From: Acinetobacter sp. BY419
Lineage (GTDB): Bacteria; Pseudomonadota; Gammaproteobacteria; Pseudomonadales; Moraxellaceae
Assembly (NCBI RefSeq): GCF_019038395.1
Contig: NZ_JAGFXZ010000009.1
Coordinates: forward strand, 25,715-89,714
Reading direction: 5' to 3'
Length of the DNA stretch: 64,000 nucleotides
Under the pieces are notes generated by a model. The model saw nothing but the letters and a program-made list of their open reading frames with translations, was not told the DNA's origin and searched no databases. Of this stretch, positions 7,907-17,809 are shown piece by piece (position 1 is the first letter of the stretch; every line of letters begins with the position of its first letter). Position numbers and translations under genes: made by a program.

Positions 7907-9436
7907 ATGAACGCTATTCATCATCCACTGCAAAGTACCGGATTTACCACCGCCAAACTCTTGATTAATAGTGAATTTGTCGAATCAAAAACCAGCCATT
8001 GGCAAGATATTGTGAATCCTGCGACTCAGGAGGTTTTGGGTCAGGTACCTTTTGCTACCGCAGAAGAAGTCAATGCCGCCATTGCTGCCGCACAACATGC
8101 CTTTGCCAGTTGGCGCCACACCCCGATTCAGGCACGTATGCGGATTATGCTGAAACTGCAAGATCTGATTCGTACTAACTTAAAAAGTATTGCGCAAGTA
8201 TTAACGGCAGAACAGGGTAAAACACTGGCAGATGCCGAAGGTGATATCCAACGCGGCTTGGAAGTGGTCGAGCATGCCTGTTCGATCGGTTCATTACAGA
8301 TGGGTGAGTATATTGAGGGCGTGGCACGCGGTGTCGATACCTATACCTTGCAGCAACCACTAGGTGTCTGTGCCGGAATTACACCATTTAACTTCCCGGC
8401 GATGATTCCTCTGTGGATGTTCCCGATGGCGATTGCCTGCGGTAATACCTTCGTGTTAAAGCCTTCGGAACAAGATCCGCTATCAACCATGATGCTGGTC
8501 GAACTGGCGATTCAGGCAGGCGTACCTGCTGGTGTGCTAAATGTAGTGCATGGCGGTAAAGAAGTGGTTGATCTGCTGTGTACCCATCGCGATATCAAAG
8601 CCATTTCCTTTGTCGGTTCGACCGCTGTGGGTACGCATGTGTATAACCTGGCGGGACAACATGGTAAACGTGTACAGTCGATGATGGGAGCCAAAAACCA
8701 CGTTGTAGTCATGCCGGATGCCAATAAAGAACAGACTTTAAATGCTTTGGTCGGTGCAGCCTTTGGCGCAGCAGGTCAGCGTTGTATGGCACTTTCAGTG
8801 GCTGTGATGATCGGGGAAACCAAGCACTGGGTCGATGAACTGGTCAATAAAACCAAAACCTTAAAGGTCAATGCAGGCCATGAACCAAATACTGATGTTG
8901 GCCCGGTGATTTCAACCCGTGCCAAAACCCGCGTGATTGATCTGATTAACAGCGGTGTTGAACAAGGCGCTGAATTACTGCTAGATGGCCGTGATGTACA
9001 GGTTCCAGGCTATGAGCAGGGCAATTTTGTCGGACCAACGATTTTTAATCAGGTCACGACCGATATGCGAATCTATAAAGAAGAAGTGTTTGGTCCGGTA
9101 CTGGCGATCATGCATGTCGACACTTTAGAGCAAGCAATTGAGCTGATTAATGCCAATCCATTTGGTAATGGCGTTGGGCTCTTTACTCAAAATGGCAATA
9201 CTGCACGTACATTCCAGAACCTGATTGATATCGGTCAGGTCGGCATTAACATTCCAATTCCTGTCCCTGTGCCGTTCTTCAGCTTTACCGGTTCACGTGG
9301 TTCAAAACTGGGGGATTTAGGTCCTTATGGCAAGCAGGCAGTGCAGTTTTATACCCAGACCAAAACCATTACCAGCCGCTGGTTTGAAGATGATCAGGAA
9401 ACCACTGGTGTCAATACTACGATCAGTTTGCGTTAA
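7907..9436 (+). CDS. mmsA: CoA-acylating methylmalonate-semialdehyde dehydrogenase
   Basis: This 509-residue aldehyde dehydrogenase has the MMSDH-specific segment [20 protein letters not shown] (159-178), a KPSE motif and the active-site Cys293 in GQRCMALS. The CoA-acylating subfamily converts methylmalonate semialdehyde to propionyl-CoA with NAD+ and CoA at the end of valine catabolism. The N-terminus is about 10 residues longer than usual. It is the first gene of a six-gene operon divergent from a LysR gene. The ribosome-binding site (CGGAG) lies just upstream. mmsB follows directly. Confidence 0.93.
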   Translation: MNAIHHPLQSTGFTTAKLLINSEFVESKTSHWQDIVNPATQEVLGQVPFATAEEVNAAIAAAQHAFASWRHTPIQARMRIMLKLQDLIRTNLKSIAQVLTAEQGKTLADAEGDIQRGLEVVEHACSIGSLQMGEYIEGVARGVDTYTLQQPLGVCAGITPFNFPAMIPLWMFPMAIACGNTFVLKPSEQDPLSTMMLVELAIQAGVPAGVLNVVHGGKEVVDLLCTHRDIKAISFVGSTAVGTHVYNLAGQHGKRVQSMMGAKNHVVVMPDANKEQTLNALVGAAFGAAGQRCMALSVAVMIGETKHWVDELVNKTKTLKVNAGHEPNTDVGPVISTRAKTRVIDLINSGVEQGAELLLDGRDVQVPGYEQGNFVGPTIFNQVTTDMRIYKEEVFGPVLAIMHVDTLEQAIELINANPFGNGVGLFTQNGNTARTFQNLIDIGQVGINIPIPVPVPFFSFTGSRGSKLGDLGPYGKQAVQFYTQTKTITSRWFEDDQETTGVNTTISLR

Positions 9437-9447
9437 GGAGCATGAGC

Positions 9448-10338
9448 ATGAAGATTGCATTTATTGGTTTAGGCAACATGGGCGGCTCCATGGCACAGAA
9501 CCTGCTCAAGGCAGGCCATCAGGTATTTGGTTATGACTTGAGTGAAGTGGCTTTACAGCATTTTGCACAAGCGGGCGGTGTGGTCTGCGACAGTCCACAA
9601 GCAGCCGCAAAGCAGGCAGATATCGTGGTCAGCATGTTGCCTGCAGCCAAGCATGTACGTGAGGTTTATCTCGGTGAACACGGTATTCTGAACGTCCTTC
9701 AAGTGGGTAGTTTGTGTATTGATAGCAGTACCATTGATCCGCAAACGATTCAGGAAATTGCTGCAATAGGTCAGGCCAGACAGATTCGCGTCTGTGATGC
9801 ACCTGTATCCGGCGGGACTTTGGGCGCCAAAGATGGCACCTTGACCTTTATGGTCGGTGCAGACGAGGTGACCTTTGAGGCAGTCAAGCCAGTGCTCAGC
9901 GCTATGGGCAAAAATCTGGTGCATTGTGGTGCTGTTGGAACAGGACAGGTGGCAAAAATCTGTAATAACCTGATTCTGGGTATTTCCATGACTGCGGTTG
10001 CAGAAGGGATGGCACTTGGAGTCAAACTGGGAATTGATCCTCAGGCTCTGGCTGGCGTAATCAATAGTTCAACCGGACGTTGCTGGAGTTCTGAAATTTA
10101 TAATCCCTGGCCGGATATCTGTGCCAATGCGCCGTCATCACGGGGGTATACAGACGGTTTTGCAGCACAGCTGATGCTTAAAGATTTGGGCCTGGCCGTC
10201 GATGCAGCTCAGCAAGTTGACCAGCCGATTGTACTTGGCAGCATGGTACAAAAACTCTATCAGCAACTGTGTCAGGAAGGCGATGCCCATCTGGATTTTT
10301 CCAGCATTATGCATCAATACACGACGCCACCTGCTTAA
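9448..10338 (+). CDS. mmsB: 3-hydroxyisobutyrate dehydrogenase
   Basis: This 296-residue beta-hydroxyacid dehydrogenase has the NAD site FIGLGNMG at the N-terminus, the substrate motif DAPVSGG (about 118-124) and the catalytic-lysine region KICNNLILG. It oxidises 3-hydroxyisobutyrate to methylmalonate semialdehyde, the substrate of mmsA. The second of two close ATG codons (9448) is chosen because AGGAG at 9436-9440 gives it 7-base spacing; the first ATG (9442) is too close. It is 11 bp downstream of mmsA. Confidence 0.93.
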   Translation: MKIAFIGLGNMGGSMAQNLLKAGHQVFGYDLSEVALQHFAQAGGVVCDSPQAAAKQADIVVSMLPAAKHVREVYLGEHGILNVLQVGSLCIDSSTIDPQTIQEIAAIGQARQIRVCDAPVSGGTLGAKDGTLTFMVGADEVTFEAVKPVLSAMGKNLVHCGAVGTGQVAKICNNLILGISMTAVAEGMALGVKLGIDPQALAGVINSSTGRCWSSEIYNPWPDICANAPSSRGYTDGFAAQLMLKDLGLAVDAAQQVDQPIVLGSMVQKLYQQLCQEGDAHLDFSSIMHQYTTPPA

Positions 10339-10424
10339 AACTTAAAATATCCAGATGGAGCAAGGATTCGCTTCATTAACAATACCCTGTCAGTAATAAC
10401 GATAAATTCAGGCTGAGGTTTAAC

Positions 10425-12062
10425 ATGTTAGATTATAAAAAAACGGTTCAAAATTTTGATTTAAATACGGTTACAAAGCAGTATCTGTCCGGTTCAATGC
10501 AGGCGTTAAATGCCTGTTATGAATGTTGCGATCGTCATGCCGACTCCGATGCAGTTGCCTTGTACTGGTACGGCAAAGATGGCCGCAAAGAACAATATAG
10601 CTTTCGCGAACTGAAGAAATATTCCAGTCAGTTTGCAAATTTCCTGAAGTCTCAGGGCATTGGCAAAGGTGACCGCGTTTCCGGTTTATTGCCACGTACC
10701 CCAGAGCTGATCATTACCATTTTAGCAACCTGGCGCATGGGTGCAGTGTATCAACCTTTATTTACCGCCTTTGGTCCCAAAGCCATTGAGCATCGCATTC
10801 AGATGGCGCAAAGCAAGCTAGTGGTGACTGATCTGGCGAATCGGGAGAAACTATCCGAGATTAGCAACTGCCCTCCGATTGTGACGGTACATGCCGAAAC
10901 CTATCCGCAAGATATAAGTTTCTGGACGGTGTTGAACCGGCAAGCTGAAAACTGTGAACTGGAAATGCTCAGTATCGATGAGCCATTTTTATTGATGTTT
11001 ACCTCTGGAACCACCGGACCGGCCAAACCCTTAAAAGTTCCACTTAAAGCGCTGATTGCTTTTGCCGGCTACATGCACAATGCCATCGGTCTAACCGAGG
11101 ATGATGCTTTCTGGAATATTGCCGATCCGGGCTGGGCCTATGGCTTGTACTACGCTATTACTGGACCGTTATTGCTCGGCCATTCTACCTTGTTTTATGA
11201 AGGCGGTTTTAATGCAGAAAGTGTCTGCGAAATTATCAAGGAATATGGTATTACCAATCTGGCCGGTGCGCCAACAGCTTACCGCATGATGATGGCGGCT
11301 GATCCTGCACACATGACACAGTTACGGGGCAAGTTACGCGTCGTCAGCAGTGCAGGAGAACCCTTGAATCCGGAAGTGATCCGCTGGTTTAAAGAAGTGC
11401 TGGATGTACCGATTTATGACCATTATGGCCAGACTGAAGTCGGGATGGTGGTGTGCAATCATCATGCTCTGGAACATCCGGTCCGTTCAGGTTCGGCAGG
11501 TTTTGCCAGTCCCGGTTATCGAATTGCGGTTGTAGATGAACAAGGTCATGAGTTAACGGCTGACGTTCCGGGCGTCCTAGCGGTAGATATCAGTCAATCT
11601 CCAATGATGTGGTTCTCGGGTTATGAAGAAAGCCGCAAATCTCCATTTATTGGACACTACTATTTAACCGGTGATACCGCAGAAATTCATGCCGATGGCA
11701 GTATGAGCTTTGTTGGACGTAGTGATGATGTCATTACAACCTCAGGCTATCGCGTGGGGCCATTTGATGTAGAAAGTGCCTTGCTGGAACATGATGCGGT
11801 GATTGAAGCTGCGGTGATTGGCGTACCTGATCCTGAACGTACCGAAGTCATCAAAGCCTTTGTAATTCTGGCGAACAATTTTGCAGCTTCGCCACATCTG
11901 GAAGAAGAACTGGGCCAGTTTGTGAAAAAGCGTTTGTCTGCACATGCCTATCCACGCCTGATTGAATTTGTCACTGAATTGCCAAAAACCCCGAGCGGTA
12001 AGATTCAGCGCTTTTTACTGCGCAATCAGGAAATCAACAAGCAGCAGGTAAAGACCGCATAA
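10425..12062 (+). CDS. AMP-forming acyl-CoA synthetase in the valine/isobutyrate operon
   Basis: This 545-residue ANL ligase has FTSGTTGPAKP (about 190-200), YDHYGQTE, YYLTGDTA, GRSDDVITTSGYRVGP and a C-terminal catalytic Lys in TPSGKIQRF. It resembles the medium/short-chain acetyl-CoA synthetase branch (ACSM/PrpE-like). Between mmsB and an isobutyryl-CoA-type dehydrogenase, its substrate is probably a short branched or C3 acid such as isobutyrate or propionate. That is inference from context. No terminator separates it from its neighbours. Confidence 0.85.
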   Translation: MLDYKKTVQNFDLNTVTKQYLSGSMQALNACYECCDRHADSDAVALYWYGKDGRKEQYSFRELKKYSSQFANFLKSQGIGKGDRVSGLLPRTPELIITILATWRMGAVYQPLFTAFGPKAIEHRIQMAQSKLVVTDLANREKLSEISNCPPIVTVHAETYPQDISFWTVLNRQAENCELEMLSIDEPFLLMFTSGTTGPAKPLKVPLKALIAFAGYMHNAIGLTEDDAFWNIADPGWAYGLYYAITGPLLLGHSTLFYEGGFNAESVCEIIKEYGITNLAGAPTAYRMMMAADPAHMTQLRGKLRVVSSAGEPLNPEVIRWFKEVLDVPIYDHYGQTEVGMVVCNHHALEHPVRSGSAGFASPGYRIAVVDEQGHELTADVPGVLAVDISQSPMMWFSGYEESRKSPFIGHYYLTGDTAEIHADGSMSFVGRSDDVITTSGYRVGPFDVESALLEHDAVIEAAVIGVPDPERTEVIKAFVILANNFAASPHLEEELGQFVKKRLSAHAYPRLIEFVTELPKTPSGKIQRFLLRNQEINKQQVKTA

Positions 12063-12122
12063 ATCAGCCAAAGCCGGCAAATTGAATAAAAGATCGCATT
12101 AAAGAGATTGAAGGAAGAATCA

Positions 12123-13250
12123 ATGCAATTTACGGAAGAGCAACAACTGATTCAGGATATGGCCAAAAGCTTCGCCCAGGAACAGATTAAACCCTTTGCC
12201 GGCGAGTGGGACCAAAAAGGCATATTCCCTAAACAGACCTTGTCCCAAATGGGCGAGTTAGGTTTTCTGGGCATGCTAATTCCAGAAGAATGGGGCGGCT
12301 CGGGTACAGGCACGCTGGCTTATGTACTGGCCCTCGAAGAAGTGGCCGCCGCAGATGGTGCAACTTCAGCCATCATGAGCGTACACAACTCGGTGGGTTG
12401 TGTGCCTATTCTCAAGTTTGGAACTGAACAGCAAAAGCAGCAGTTTTTAAAGCCTTTGGCTCAAGGGGAAATGATTGGTGCCTTTGCCTTGACTGAACCG
12501 CATACCGGATCGGATGCCGCAGCGATCAAAACCCGTGCCGTCAAAGATGGCGATCACTATATTATTAATGGTGCCAAACAGTTTATTACCTCTGGCCATA
12601 ATGCCGGAATGATTATTGTCTTTGCTGTGACGGATCCAGACGCGGGTAAAAAGGGGATGAGTGCCTTTTTAGTCCCGCGCGATACGCCAGGTTATGAGGT
12701 GATTCGGGTGGAAGAAAAACTGGGCCTGCATGCTTCGGATACCTGCCAGATTGCCTTAACCGATGTCCGCATTCATGAAAGCTTAAGACTCGGTGCAGAA
12801 GGTGAAGGCCTGAAAATTGCCTTGGCCAATCTGGAAGGTGGGCGGATCGGTATTGCTGCACAAGCAGTGGGTCTGGCACGTGCAGCTTTAGAAGAAGCCA
12901 CCAAATATGCGCATGATCGTGTGGCTTTTGGCAAACCGATTTTTGAGCAACAGGCAATTTCTTTCCGGTTGGCCAGTATGGCTACCGAAATTGAAGCTGC
13001 ACGTCAACTGGTACATTTTGCCGCACGTAAAAAGGAAGCCGGTGAAAGCTGTTTGACTGAAGCCTCCATGGCCAAATTATTTGCTTCGGAAATGACCGAA
13101 CGTGTCTGCTCTAAGGCACTCCAGATTTTTGGCGGTTACGGTTATCTGACAGACTTCCCGATTGAACGTATTTATCGAGATGCACGTATTTGTCAGATTT
13201 ATGAAGGCACCAGCGATATTCAGCGTATGGTAATTGCACGCAGTTTATAA
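12123..13250 (+). CDS. Acyl-CoA dehydrogenase, probable isobutyryl-CoA dehydrogenase
   Basis: This 375-residue flavoprotein dehydrogenase has the FAD-domain motif [12 protein letters not shown], the [15 protein letters not shown] substrate loop and the catalytic Glu361 in YEGTSDIQR, as in short-chain and isobutyryl-CoA dehydrogenases. It would convert isobutyryl-CoA to methacrylyl-CoA and pass electrons to ETF. The ATG at 12123 follows AAGGAAG with good spacing; an upstream in-frame TTG is ignored. It is 23 bp before the hydratase gene that would take its product. Short-chain specificity is inferred from the operon. Confidence 0.88.
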   Translation: MQFTEEQQLIQDMAKSFAQEQIKPFAGEWDQKGIFPKQTLSQMGELGFLGMLIPEEWGGSGTGTLAYVLALEEVAAADGATSAIMSVHNSVGCVPILKFGTEQQKQQFLKPLAQGEMIGAFALTEPHTGSDAAAIKTRAVKDGDHYIINGAKQFITSGHNAGMIIVFAVTDPDAGKKGMSAFLVPRDTPGYEVIRVEEKLGLHASDTCQIALTDVRIHESLRLGAEGEGLKIALANLEGGRIGIAAQAVGLARAALEEATKYAHDRVAFGKPIFEQQAISFRLASMATEIEAARQLVHFAARKKEAGESCLTEASMAKLFASEMTERVCSKALQIFGGYGYLTDFPIERIYRDARICQIYEGTSDIQRMVIARSL

Positions 13251-13273
13251 CTCATTTTAAAGGGATTTTTATC

Positions 13274-14047
13274 ATGCAATGGCAAACTATTTTACTCGAA
13301 CAGCGTAACGGTGTCGGGCTGATTACTTTAAACCGGCCGCAAGCGTTAAATGCCTTGAATAACCAGCTGATTGTCGAGATCAATCAGGCACTGGATCAGC
13401 TGGAAAAAGACCCAAAAATTGGCTGTATTGTGATTGCCGGTTCGGAAAAAGCCTTTGCCGCCGGTGCCGATATCAAAGAAATGGCAGATCTAAATTTTCC
13501 GCAAATTTATCTAGATGACTTTTTCAGTCTGGCTGATCGAATAGCCCAGCGCCGTAAACCTTTAATTGCTGCGATCAGTGGCTATGCCTTGGGCGGTGGA
13601 TGTGAATTGGCCTTAATGTGCGACTTTATTTACTGCGCCGATAATGCAAAGTTTGGTTTACCTGAAGTCACCTTAGGCGTATTGCCGGGCATTGGTGGAA
13701 CGCAGCGTTTAACTCTGGCAATCGGTAAAGCCAAAGCCATGGAAATGTGCCTGACTGCACGACAAATGGGAGCGCAAGAAGCAGAGCAAAGTGGTCTGGT
13801 GGCACGGGTATTTGCCAAAGAAGAATTACTGGAACAGACACTGCAAGCCGCGGAAAAGATTGCCGAAAAATCCTTACCTGCAGTGATGATGATTAAAGAG
13901 TCAATTAATCGGGCCTTTGAAGTGAGCCTAGCCGAAGGCTTGCGCTTTGAACGACGGGTATTTCATTCAATTTTTGCCGGTTCTGACCAAAAAGAAGGGA
14001 TGCGAGCTTTTGTGGAAAAACGTCCAGCCCGATTTACCCATCAATAG
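13274..14047 (+). CDS. Enoyl-CoA hydratase (methacrylyl-CoA hydratase role)
   Basis: This 257-residue crotonase has the oxyanion segment ISGYALGGGCELAL with the first catalytic Glu, and the second Glu in LPEVTLGVLPGIGGTQRL. In this operon it should hydrate methacrylyl-CoA to 3-hydroxyisobutyryl-CoA. The protein also resembles BadK over its whole length (FAAGADI, KAKAMEMCL, the KESINRAFE segment), so it could supply the cyclohexenecarboxyl-CoA hydratase missing from the bad/ali cluster. It starts after AAGGGA and ends 25 bp before the HIBCH gene. Confidence 0.88.
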   Translation: MQWQTILLEQRNGVGLITLNRPQALNALNNQLIVEINQALDQLEKDPKIGCIVIAGSEKAFAAGADIKEMADLNFPQIYLDDFFSLADRIAQRRKPLIAAISGYALGGGCELALMCDFIYCADNAKFGLPEVTLGVLPGIGGTQRLTLAIGKAKAMEMCLTARQMGAQEAEQSGLVARVFAKEELLEQTLQAAEKIAEKSLPAVMMIKESINRAFEVSLAEGLRFERRVFHSIFAGSDQKEGMRAFVEKRPARFTHQ

Positions 14048-14072
14048 GAAATTCATAATAGGAACAAAAAGA

Positions 14073-15134
14073 ATGAGTGATGAAAATAATTTAGTGATTC
14101 GGGTAGCAGGGGGGCTGGGCATCATCAGCCTGGACCGTACCAGCCATTTAAATGCATTAACCCTGCCGATGATTCAAGGTATTCAGTCGCAATTAGATCA
14201 GTGGCACCATGCTCCAGAGGTGCAAGCTATCCTGATCAATTCTAATAGTCCGAAAGCCTTCTGCGCGGGAGGAGATATCCGTTATCTGTATGACAGTTAT
14301 CAGGCCGGAAATACCCAGTATCAGGATTTTTTTGCCACTGAATATAACATGCTAAGCACGCTGCGCAATTTTCCAAAGGCCGTTATCGTGATGATGGATG
14401 GTTATGTCTTGGGTGGCGGCTTTGGTCTGGCTCAGGCATGTCATATCAAGGTGAGCAGTGAAAAATCACGCTTTGCCATGCCAGAAACGGCTATTGGATT
14501 TTTCCCGGATGTTGGTGCAACCCACTTTTTATCCCGACTGGATGATGTAGGCGTTTATATGGCATTGACAGGAGAGCAGATCAGCAGCAGTGATGCACTA
14601 TATCTGGATCTGGTCGACTATCATGTTCCGAGTAAACATTTTTCTGAACTAGAAGCGGCATTGATTGCTGCGCCTGTATTAAATCAGATTAAAATCCAAA
14701 AAATCATCAGTGCGTATATTACCCATCCGGTGGAAAGCGAGTTGCAAAAACGTGCAAATCTGATTAGCCAGCATTTTGGCCATCCAAACCTCGATGAGAT
14801 TGAGCAGAGCCTGGCGCATGCAAGTAGTGCCACCGATCAGGAATGGGCAGATAAAATGCTGGCCATCTTGCAGCAACGCCCGGTCATGGCCAAGCAAACC
14901 AGCCTGAAGCTTCAGCAAGCCGGACAGAATTTATCGCTGGAAAAATGTATGCAGCTTGAGCGGGACTTACAAGACATCTGGTTAGAGCAGGGTGATTTTA
15001 TTGAGGGTGTGCGGGCATTAATTATTGATAAAGACAAGAATCCGCAATGGCAAACCGATAATTCAAAATTTGAAAAATCCTTGCAAAAGCTCTGGCCGGT
15101 CTGGACTCTGCAACGTATAGAAAATACATATTAA
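14073..15134 (+). CDS. 3-hydroxyisobutyryl-CoA hydrolase (HIBCH family)
   Basis: This 353-residue protein has the HIBCH signature: FCAGGDIRYLYD (about 53-64), MDGYVLGGGFGLAQ, MPETAIGFFPDVGATHFLSR, and an extended C-terminal half that ordinary hydratases lack. It hydrolyses 3-hydroxyisobutyryl-CoA to free 3-hydroxyisobutyrate, which mmsB then oxidises. The frame is open well upstream into the hydratase gene. The ATG at 14073 gives the normal family length and has an AGGAA upstream. It is the last gene of the operon, followed by a terminator. Confidence 0.9.
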   Translation: MSDENNLVIRVAGGLGIISLDRTSHLNALTLPMIQGIQSQLDQWHHAPEVQAILINSNSPKAFCAGGDIRYLYDSYQAGNTQYQDFFATEYNMLSTLRNFPKAVIVMMDGYVLGGGFGLAQACHIKVSSEKSRFAMPETAIGFFPDVGATHFLSRLDDVGVYMALTGEQISSSDALYLDLVDYHVPSKHFSELEAALIAAPVLNQIKIQKIISAYITHPVESELQKRANLISQHFGHPNLDEIEQSLAHASSATDQEWADKMLAILQQRPVMAKQTSLKLQQAGQNLSLEKCMQLERDLQDIWLEQGDFIEGVRALIIDKDKNPQWQTDNSKFEKSLQKLWPVWTLQRIENTY

Positions 15135-15146
15135 AGATTCTTGTTA

Positions 15147-15182
15147 AAAATCCTCTCATCACTACGTATGAGAGGATTTTTT
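15147..15182. terminator. Terminator after the mms operon
   Basis: The 11-bp stem AATCCTCTCAT / ATGAGAGGATT has an 8-nt loop and is flanked by A and T runs. It may also serve the minus-strand small gene that ends at 15226. Confidence 0.9.
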
Positions 15183-15225
15183 AGTCGTGCTTCCAACATA
15201 TAGCCTTTATCCTAACTTTCCATTC

Positions 15226-15396
15226 CTAATGGGAAGTTTTCTTTTTCTTGCCACCGCCATCTTGCTTGTTGACAGTAGACCAAGCAATACGTTCGGCTTC
15301 TTCCTCAGAATGACCGCGTTCTTTTTCGCTTTCTTCAATATGTTCGGCCTGCCGTTTTTGTTTATCGGTATAGGCGGATTTGTCACCTCTAGGCAT
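15226..15396 (-). CDS. Small highly charged conserved protein
   Basis: This is a 56-residue protein of almost only charged and polar residues, starting MPRGDKSAYTDKQKRQ, with an acidic middle (EESEKERGHSEEEAERIAW) and a Lys-rich end (GGGKKKKTSH). Relatives of this kind in gamma-proteobacteria are often named plasmid stabilisation protein, without a proven function. A GAGGAT ribosome-binding site lies just upstream of the ATG. It shares its strand with the stress-type SDR upstream, and its composition resembles that of general-stress peptides. No membrane segment or signal is seen. Confidence 0.75.
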   Translation of the reverse strand: MPRGDKSAYTDKQKRQAEHIEESEKERGHSEEEAERIAWSTVNKQDGGGKKKKTSH

Positions 15397-15536
15397 ATTA
15401 CTATCCTCATCAGGGTTGGCTGAAATTACTATAACAATGGTCTGTTTCTATAGCGGTAAATATCTGTCATGTATTTGTTTAAATTGTTTTATAAAACCAA
15501 AAGCTTTTAAAAAATAAGAAATTTATTATTGAATGA

Positions 15537-15564
15537 AGATAACGGCTCTCGCTGACCGTTATCT
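15537..15564 (-). terminator. Hairpin downstream of the SDR gene
   Basis: A perfect 9-bp stem AGATAACGG / CCGTTATCT with a 10-nt loop lies 12 bp past the SDR stop. The DNA beyond it on the minus strand is T-rich but has no long T run, so it is a probable rather than certain terminator. Confidence 0.6.
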
Positions 15565-15575
15565 CCAAATCCTGA

Positions 15576-16445
15576 TTAGCCGTTAATGATACTGCCACCA
15601 TTGACATGAATGACCTGACCGGAAATATAACTGGCTTCTTCACTGGCTAGAAATAAATAAGCGGGTGCGACTTCACTAGGCTGACCCATCCGACCCATTG
15701 GTGTCTGTTTACCGAACTCTTCAAGTTGCTCTTCATCAAAACTGCTTGGAATGAGAGGAGTCCAAATTGGGCCAGGTGCTACACCATTAACCCGAATTCC
15801 GGTTTTATTTTTCAACAGATTGTTGGATAAGCTACGGGTAAAGGAGGTAATAGCACCTTTCGTACTTGCATAGTCAATCAGCTGGTCATGGCCGTGATAG
15901 CTGGTAATACTGGTGGTATTAATAATGCTATCACCTTCTTGCATATGTGGAATAACTGCCTGAGTCAGATAGAACATGGACAGGATATTCACATTGAAAG
16001 TTTTAAATAATTGTTCAGGTGAAATATCAGTAATACTTTCTTGCGGATACTGAACCGCGGCATTATTGACCAAAATATTGACCGTTTTAAATTCCTGAAG
16101 CGTCTGTTCAACCATTTCCTTGATTTTATTTTGATCTTGTAAATCACATTTAATCAGTAAACATCGCCGTCCTTCTTTTTCAACCATTTTTTTCGTATCA
16201 AGCGCATCCTGATCTTCATCCAGATAACAGATCGCAATATCAGCACCTTCACGGGCAAACAAGACGGAGACTGATCGGCCTATACCGCTATCGCCACCTG
16301 TGATCAGGGCAACTTTACCTTTAAGTTTATCGCTGCCTTTATAGTTCGGCTTGATGATTTCCGGTGCAGGATCCATTTTGGTTTGTACACCTGGTTGATG
16401 ATCTTGAGTTTCAGTTGAAGCGGGGGTTTCAGGATAGTTATTCAT
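15576..16445 (-). CDS. SDR-family oxidoreductase, stress-type (YdaD/YhdG-like)
   Basis: This 289-residue protein begins with a polar extension of about 45 residues (PETPASTETQDHQPGVQTKM), then the SDR core: ALITGGDSGIG, NNAAVQYP, catalytic Ser in NTTSITSYHG, Tyr in IDYASTKG, and a VNGG end. This long N-terminus marks the branch that includes Bacillus general-stress protein 39 and glucose/ribitol dehydrogenase-like proteins. The ATG at 16445 is preferred over an upstream TTG because AAAGGGA precedes it. The true substrate is unknown; the family is linked to osmotic, ethanol and desiccation stress. Confidence 0.85.
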   Translation of the reverse strand: MNNYPETPASTETQDHQPGVQTKMDPAPEIIKPNYKGSDKLKGKVALITGGDSGIGRSVSVLFAREGADIAICYLDEDQDALDTKKMVEKEGRRCLLIKCDLQDQNKIKEMVEQTLQEFKTVNILVNNAAVQYPQESITDISPEQLFKTFNVNILSMFYLTQAVIPHMQEGDSIINTTSITSYHGHDQLIDYASTKGAITSFTRSLSNNLLKNKTGIRVNGVAPGPIWTPLIPSSFDEEQLEEFGKQTPMGRMGQPSEVAPAYLFLASEEASYISGQVIHVNGGSIING

Positions 16446-16759
16446 GTTTTCCCTTTCTCTGTACAAAGTTCAGAAATATCTTAGAGGCTTTCTAACTTTA
16501 TGCATTCGGTCTCAACATTTAATAACAGAATGTATTCGAGATTTATCAATTATTCATAGAGCTTTGATTGACATGGTTTTAAGTAAACCTGAATACCACT
16601 GCCTAAATTTTGATAGAAAAGAATACTGTATATGCTTTATAGCAGTATTCTGTCGCTCAAATTTCAAGCAATGATTGTTCTCATAGCGACCAGACACTGA
16701 ATTGTATTTTAAAGGAATATAAACAACACAATAAAGAACAGTACTATTCTCGATAAAGC

Positions 16760-17809
16760 TTAAGCAGCAAATAAAGGACTGAATCCTTTTTTACGTAAGA
16801 GTTTTCGGTACATGCTTGAGCTACGATCTGCGGGAAAATGCGCTTCTAAAGATAAGTCCAAAGGTAAATATTCAGGTTTTTGATTTTCTACAATCAAACG
16901 GTCTTCTTCAAAAATTTTCAGATTAAATGCATAAGCATCTTCAACCGGTAAATCCTTATCATAGTTTCGGCAAATAGGGGCAAAAAGTCGGGTTGAGCGC
17001 GCGGTCATGGGTGAGGCTGCGTTCATAATGACCTGTTTGCTATTATTCGGGAAATGGATCGTAAGGGTTGCGGTAAACGGCAGGCTGACTTCAAAATGGC
17101 GTAACCATTTAAAATCTTCCTGACCCCGTTGCTCAGCCCCGATCGGATAACGTCCAACACTGCTAATATAATCTGCAGTAAAACCATAATCCGTTTCTGT
17201 GGTGCTGTAATCAGGCACTTCTACATCATCCGGATCGCCAAATGTCTCTGGATGCACCCAGGCAAAATGTGCTACATCAATAAAACCCTCAAGCTGTCTT
17301 CCTGCAAAACAGTTGATATCTACTGTAGGACAAACCAGTTGTTGGTATTCAGCATCCTCCCAAAAAGGCATATTGGGAATATTGGGTTCTGCATCCTTTG
17401 CAGCGCTTAATGAACACCAAATCAAGCCATACTTTTCTACCGCAGCATAAGTTTTCAGATTGAAACGCTCAGATATTTTATGCTGGGGATGTGCAGGGAT
17501 TCGATTGCATTTACCTTCACTACCAAAGCGTAAACCATGATAACGACAAACTACACCCTGACCATCATTTTGTCCCAAGCTTAAAGGGACACCCCGATGA
17601 GGGCATGCATCTTTAGCTACCACCAGCTCATGATTCATTTTATAAATCACCAGCGGCATATCAAGCAGCATGCTACTGGTGGGTTGATCTGTAATATCAC
17701 GCGCAAGTGCAATCGGATACCAGGACTGAGCCAATAGATACCAGTCCTGTTCTTCAAATGTCATATGAACAGGTAAATCAGGATTGAAAGTGGCGATATT
17801 TATATTCAT
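16760..17809 (-). CDS. Rieske non-haem iron oxygenase, HpxD-like (purine oxidation)
   Basis: This 349-residue oxygenase alpha subunit has the Rieske [2Fe-2S] ligands C69, H71, C88 and H91, and the mononuclear iron triad D178, H181, H186 (DVAHFAWVH). It parallels the second Rieske protein at 26521-27576. In Klebsiella the HpxD/HpxE pair oxidises purine upstream of urate, and the island around this gene is dedicated to purine breakdown, so hypoxanthine or xanthine oxidation is the likely role. No reductase partner (HpxE) is visible in the window. The start is uncertain: the ATG at 17809 has a weak ribosome-binding site, and a GTG at 17851 is the alternative. Confidence 0.8.
   Translation of the reverse strand: MNINIATFNPDLPVHMTFEEQDWYLLAQSWYPIALARDITDQPTSSMLLDMPLVIYKMNHELVVAKDACPHRGVPLSLGQNDGQGVVCRYHGLRFGSEGKCNRIPAHPQHKISERFNLKTYAAVEKYGLIWCSLSAAKDAEPNIPNMPFWEDAEYQQLVCPTVDINCFAGRQLEGFIDVAHFAWVHPETFGDPDDVEVPDYSTTETDYGFTADYISSVGRYPIGAEQRGQEDFKWLRHFEVSLPFTATLTIHFPNNSKQVIMNAASPMTARSTRLFAPICRNYDKDLPVEDAYAFNLKIFEEDRLIVENQKPEYLPLDLSLEAHFPADRSSSMYRKLLRKKGFSPLFAA

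Noticed and set aside
15187..15423. Plus-strand hydrophobic ORF of 78 codons, and the 67-codon minus ORF at 15207-15410
   Set aside because: Both are out-of-frame shadows of the real small charged gene at 15226-15396, which has a ribosome-binding site and a family-like sequence.
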